NCBI GenBank assembly: GCA_017414145.1
Contig: JAFPQL010000154.1
Coordinates: forward strand, 1 to 6,059
Source: Oscillospiraceae bacterium
GTDB taxonomy: Bacteria; Bacillota_A; Clostridia; Oscillospirales; Ruminococcaceae
Direction of reading: 5' to 3'
DNA: 6,059 nt
The position numbers and the translations under genes were made by a program. The notes beneath the pieces are model-generated. The model did no database searches. It saw only the letters and a program-made list of their open reading frames with translations, and had not been told where the DNA came from. Below, one piece after another: positions 4,765-6,059 of the stretch (positions are counted from its first letter, which is position 1; every line of letters begins with the position of its first letter).

Positions 4765-6059
4765 ATGCAAGCTCGACTGCGACGAAACCGCATTGTCATG
4801 CTTGGTGCAGTGCTCTTTGGTATTGCCAGTACTAGTGGCATCCAGAGCATCCCGGCAGCAATGCAGCGCTCTTGGGCTGCCGATACGACATTTGCTGCCA
4901 CGACGGTGATTCACGCGAATGAGATGAATGCACAAGTCATCTCTGGACCGGTCTTGCCCGACGGCAATCTCGCAGAAACAGAAACAGCAGATGCGAATGC
5001 GTATGACGCGACGGACTGGTGGAAAGCGGATCTGTACGATTATGACGACAGCTTCTCGCTGACCAGTTACGAGGCAGCTATTCAGGAGCCGGAGACGATC
5101 ACGACGACAACTGCATCGACAACAGATGCCACTGAGGAAACCGTCACGACGACGATTACCACATTTGAAGAACCTGCGATTACCGCGAAGCATACAATCA
5201 CCGCAGAGCCGAACAGCGTGGTGTTCTACACCTCCGGCTTCGGTCACGGTGTGGGAATGAGTCAGAATGGCGCGAATTTCTACGCCAAGTATGACGGTTT
5301 GACATACGATCAGATTTTACAGCTCTACTTCCCCGGGACCCGTCTGGTACAGACCGGCACCCCGGAGAGTGAAACCATGACGATCCGCGGCAAGACCGAT
5401 ACGGTCGTGAACACGCTCGCACAGATCGTCAATAACGAAATGGGCCCCACCTTCTCAACCGAAGCGCTGAAGGCTCAGGCCGTTGCCGCTTACACCTTCT
5501 ACCTCTACAACGGTCACGGCGCGGGTATGATCTGCAAATCCAAGCCCGCAAAGAAAATCGTGGACGCGGTTCGTTCCGTGCTCGGCGTCGTTGTGTATTA
5601 CAACAACAAACCGGCACTGACGATGTTCTCCGCCTCCAGCGCAGGCTGCACCGCTTCCTGCAAGGACATTTTCTATCAGGATCTGCCCTATCTGAGAAGC
5701 CAGCCTGTGAAGCACGACGATTCTTCCGACCCGCATTTCAACAGCACGAAGGTCTTTACTGTCAGCCAGCTGAAGTCCAAGCTCGAAAAAGCGTTCAAAG
5801 TGAAATTGTCAGGTACGCCCTACGACTGGATGAAGCTCGAATACGGTGACGGCGGATATGTCTCCTATGTGACCGTCGGCGGCAAGGTTCGTGTGAAGGG
5901 AAATGATTTCCGTTATATCATGGGTCTGAAGTCCCCGAAGTTTGAGTTCGTGTATCAGCCCTTCGACCCCGGGGCGGAGGTCATCTGCTCCGCCTTCCGC
6001 ACGCCCGAGCTCCTGGAGAAGTACGACTTCCCGCTCCAGCCCCTCGGGCGCATGCACTA
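4765..6059 (+). CDS. Secreted SpoIID/LytB-domain protein, apparently permuted, 3' end missing
   Basis: The frame is open from ATG 4765 to the window end (431 codons plus two bases), with GGAGAG (4754-4759) just upstream. A signal peptide is visible: basic RLRRNR, hydrophobic 10-26, and a likely cleavage near SWAAD (36-40). Residues 41-150 are a linker rich in Thr, Glu and Asp (TTTT at 113-116, VTTTITT at 127-133). SpoIID-type proteins are lytic transglycosylases that cut denuded peptidoglycan glycan strands. Here YTSGFGHGVGMSQNGANF (155-172) and a DQILQLYFPGT segment (182-192), normally at the C-terminal end of the domain, come first. The usual N-terminal part follows: VVNTLAQIVNNEMG, with E225 as presumed catalytic glutamate, then EALKAQAVAAYTF (233-245), SASSAGCTASC (289-299), LPYL and FRYIMGLKSPKFEF (382-395). 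Cysteines 257, 295 and 299 might bind metal or form disulfides. The last 33 or so residues do not resemble the family. Confidence 0.88.
   Translation, partial: MQARLRRNRIVMLGAVLFGIASTSGIQSIPAAMQRSWAADTTFAATTVIHANEMNAQVISGPVLPDGNLAETETADANAYDATDWWKADLYDYDDSFSLTSYEAAIQEPETITTTTASTTDATEETVTTTITTFEEPAITAKHTITAEPNSVVFYTSGFGHGVGMSQNGANFYAKYDGLTYDQILQLYFPGTRLVQTGTPESETMTIRGKTDTVVNTLAQIVNNEMGPTFSTEALKAQAVAAYTFYLYNGHGAGMICKSKPAKKIVDAVRSVLGVVVYYNNKPALTMFSASSAGCTASCKDIFYQDLPYLRSQPVKHDDSSDPHFNSTKVFTVSQLKSKLEKAFKVKLSGTPYDWMKLEYGDGGYVSYVTVGGKVRVKGNDFRYIMGLKSPKFEFVYQPFDPGAEVICSAFRTPELLEKYDFPLQPLGRMH

Overview
The window reads as GC-rich chromosomal DNA from an anaerobic Gram-positive bacterium, most likely a Clostridia member of the Ruminococcaceae/Oscillospiraceae type. 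This is inferred from four things: strong purine-rich ribosome binding sites, a ThiI without a rhodanese domain next to a cysteine desulfurase, a class B sortase, and a secreted SpoIID-type protein with a threonine-rich linker. No genus can be assigned from the sequence alone. All genes are on the + strand.

Left part (1-2285): a tight gene run with gaps of about 14-39 bases. It holds the 3' end of a NifS/IscS-type cysteine desulfurase, a GNAT acetyltransferase, a VOC (glyoxalase-fold) protein and thiI. The desulfurase and ThiI form a sulfur-transfer pair: the desulfurase takes sulfur from cysteine and ThiI uses it to make 4-thiouridine in tRNA. The GNAT and VOC genes lie between the two partners and have no obvious link to that pathway.

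Middle (2286-2930): about 645 bases without a convincing gene. The first part has two related inverted repeats. A near-consensus sigma-A promoter follows (TTGACA, 18 bases, TACAAT). After it comes about 250 bases rich in hairpins, ending in a strong intrinsic terminator (2776-2807) roughly 120 bases upstream of the next start codon. This is the layout of a transcription-attenuating leader RNA or riboswitch, but I could not match it to a class I know.

Right part (2931-6059): a class B sortase gene with an unusually long, disordered, cytoplasmic N-terminus. A 373-base spacer follows, with a possible three-way junction and further hairpins. Last is a secreted SpoIID/LytB-family protein that runs off the window. 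In this protein the GHGVGMSQ-type segment, normally at the C-terminal end of the domain, comes before the catalytic NEM segment, so the domain looks circularly permuted. The two genes suggest a cell-envelope module (surface-protein attachment plus peptidoglycan cleavage). The permuted SpoIID protein and the unassigned leader RNA are the two points most worth following up.
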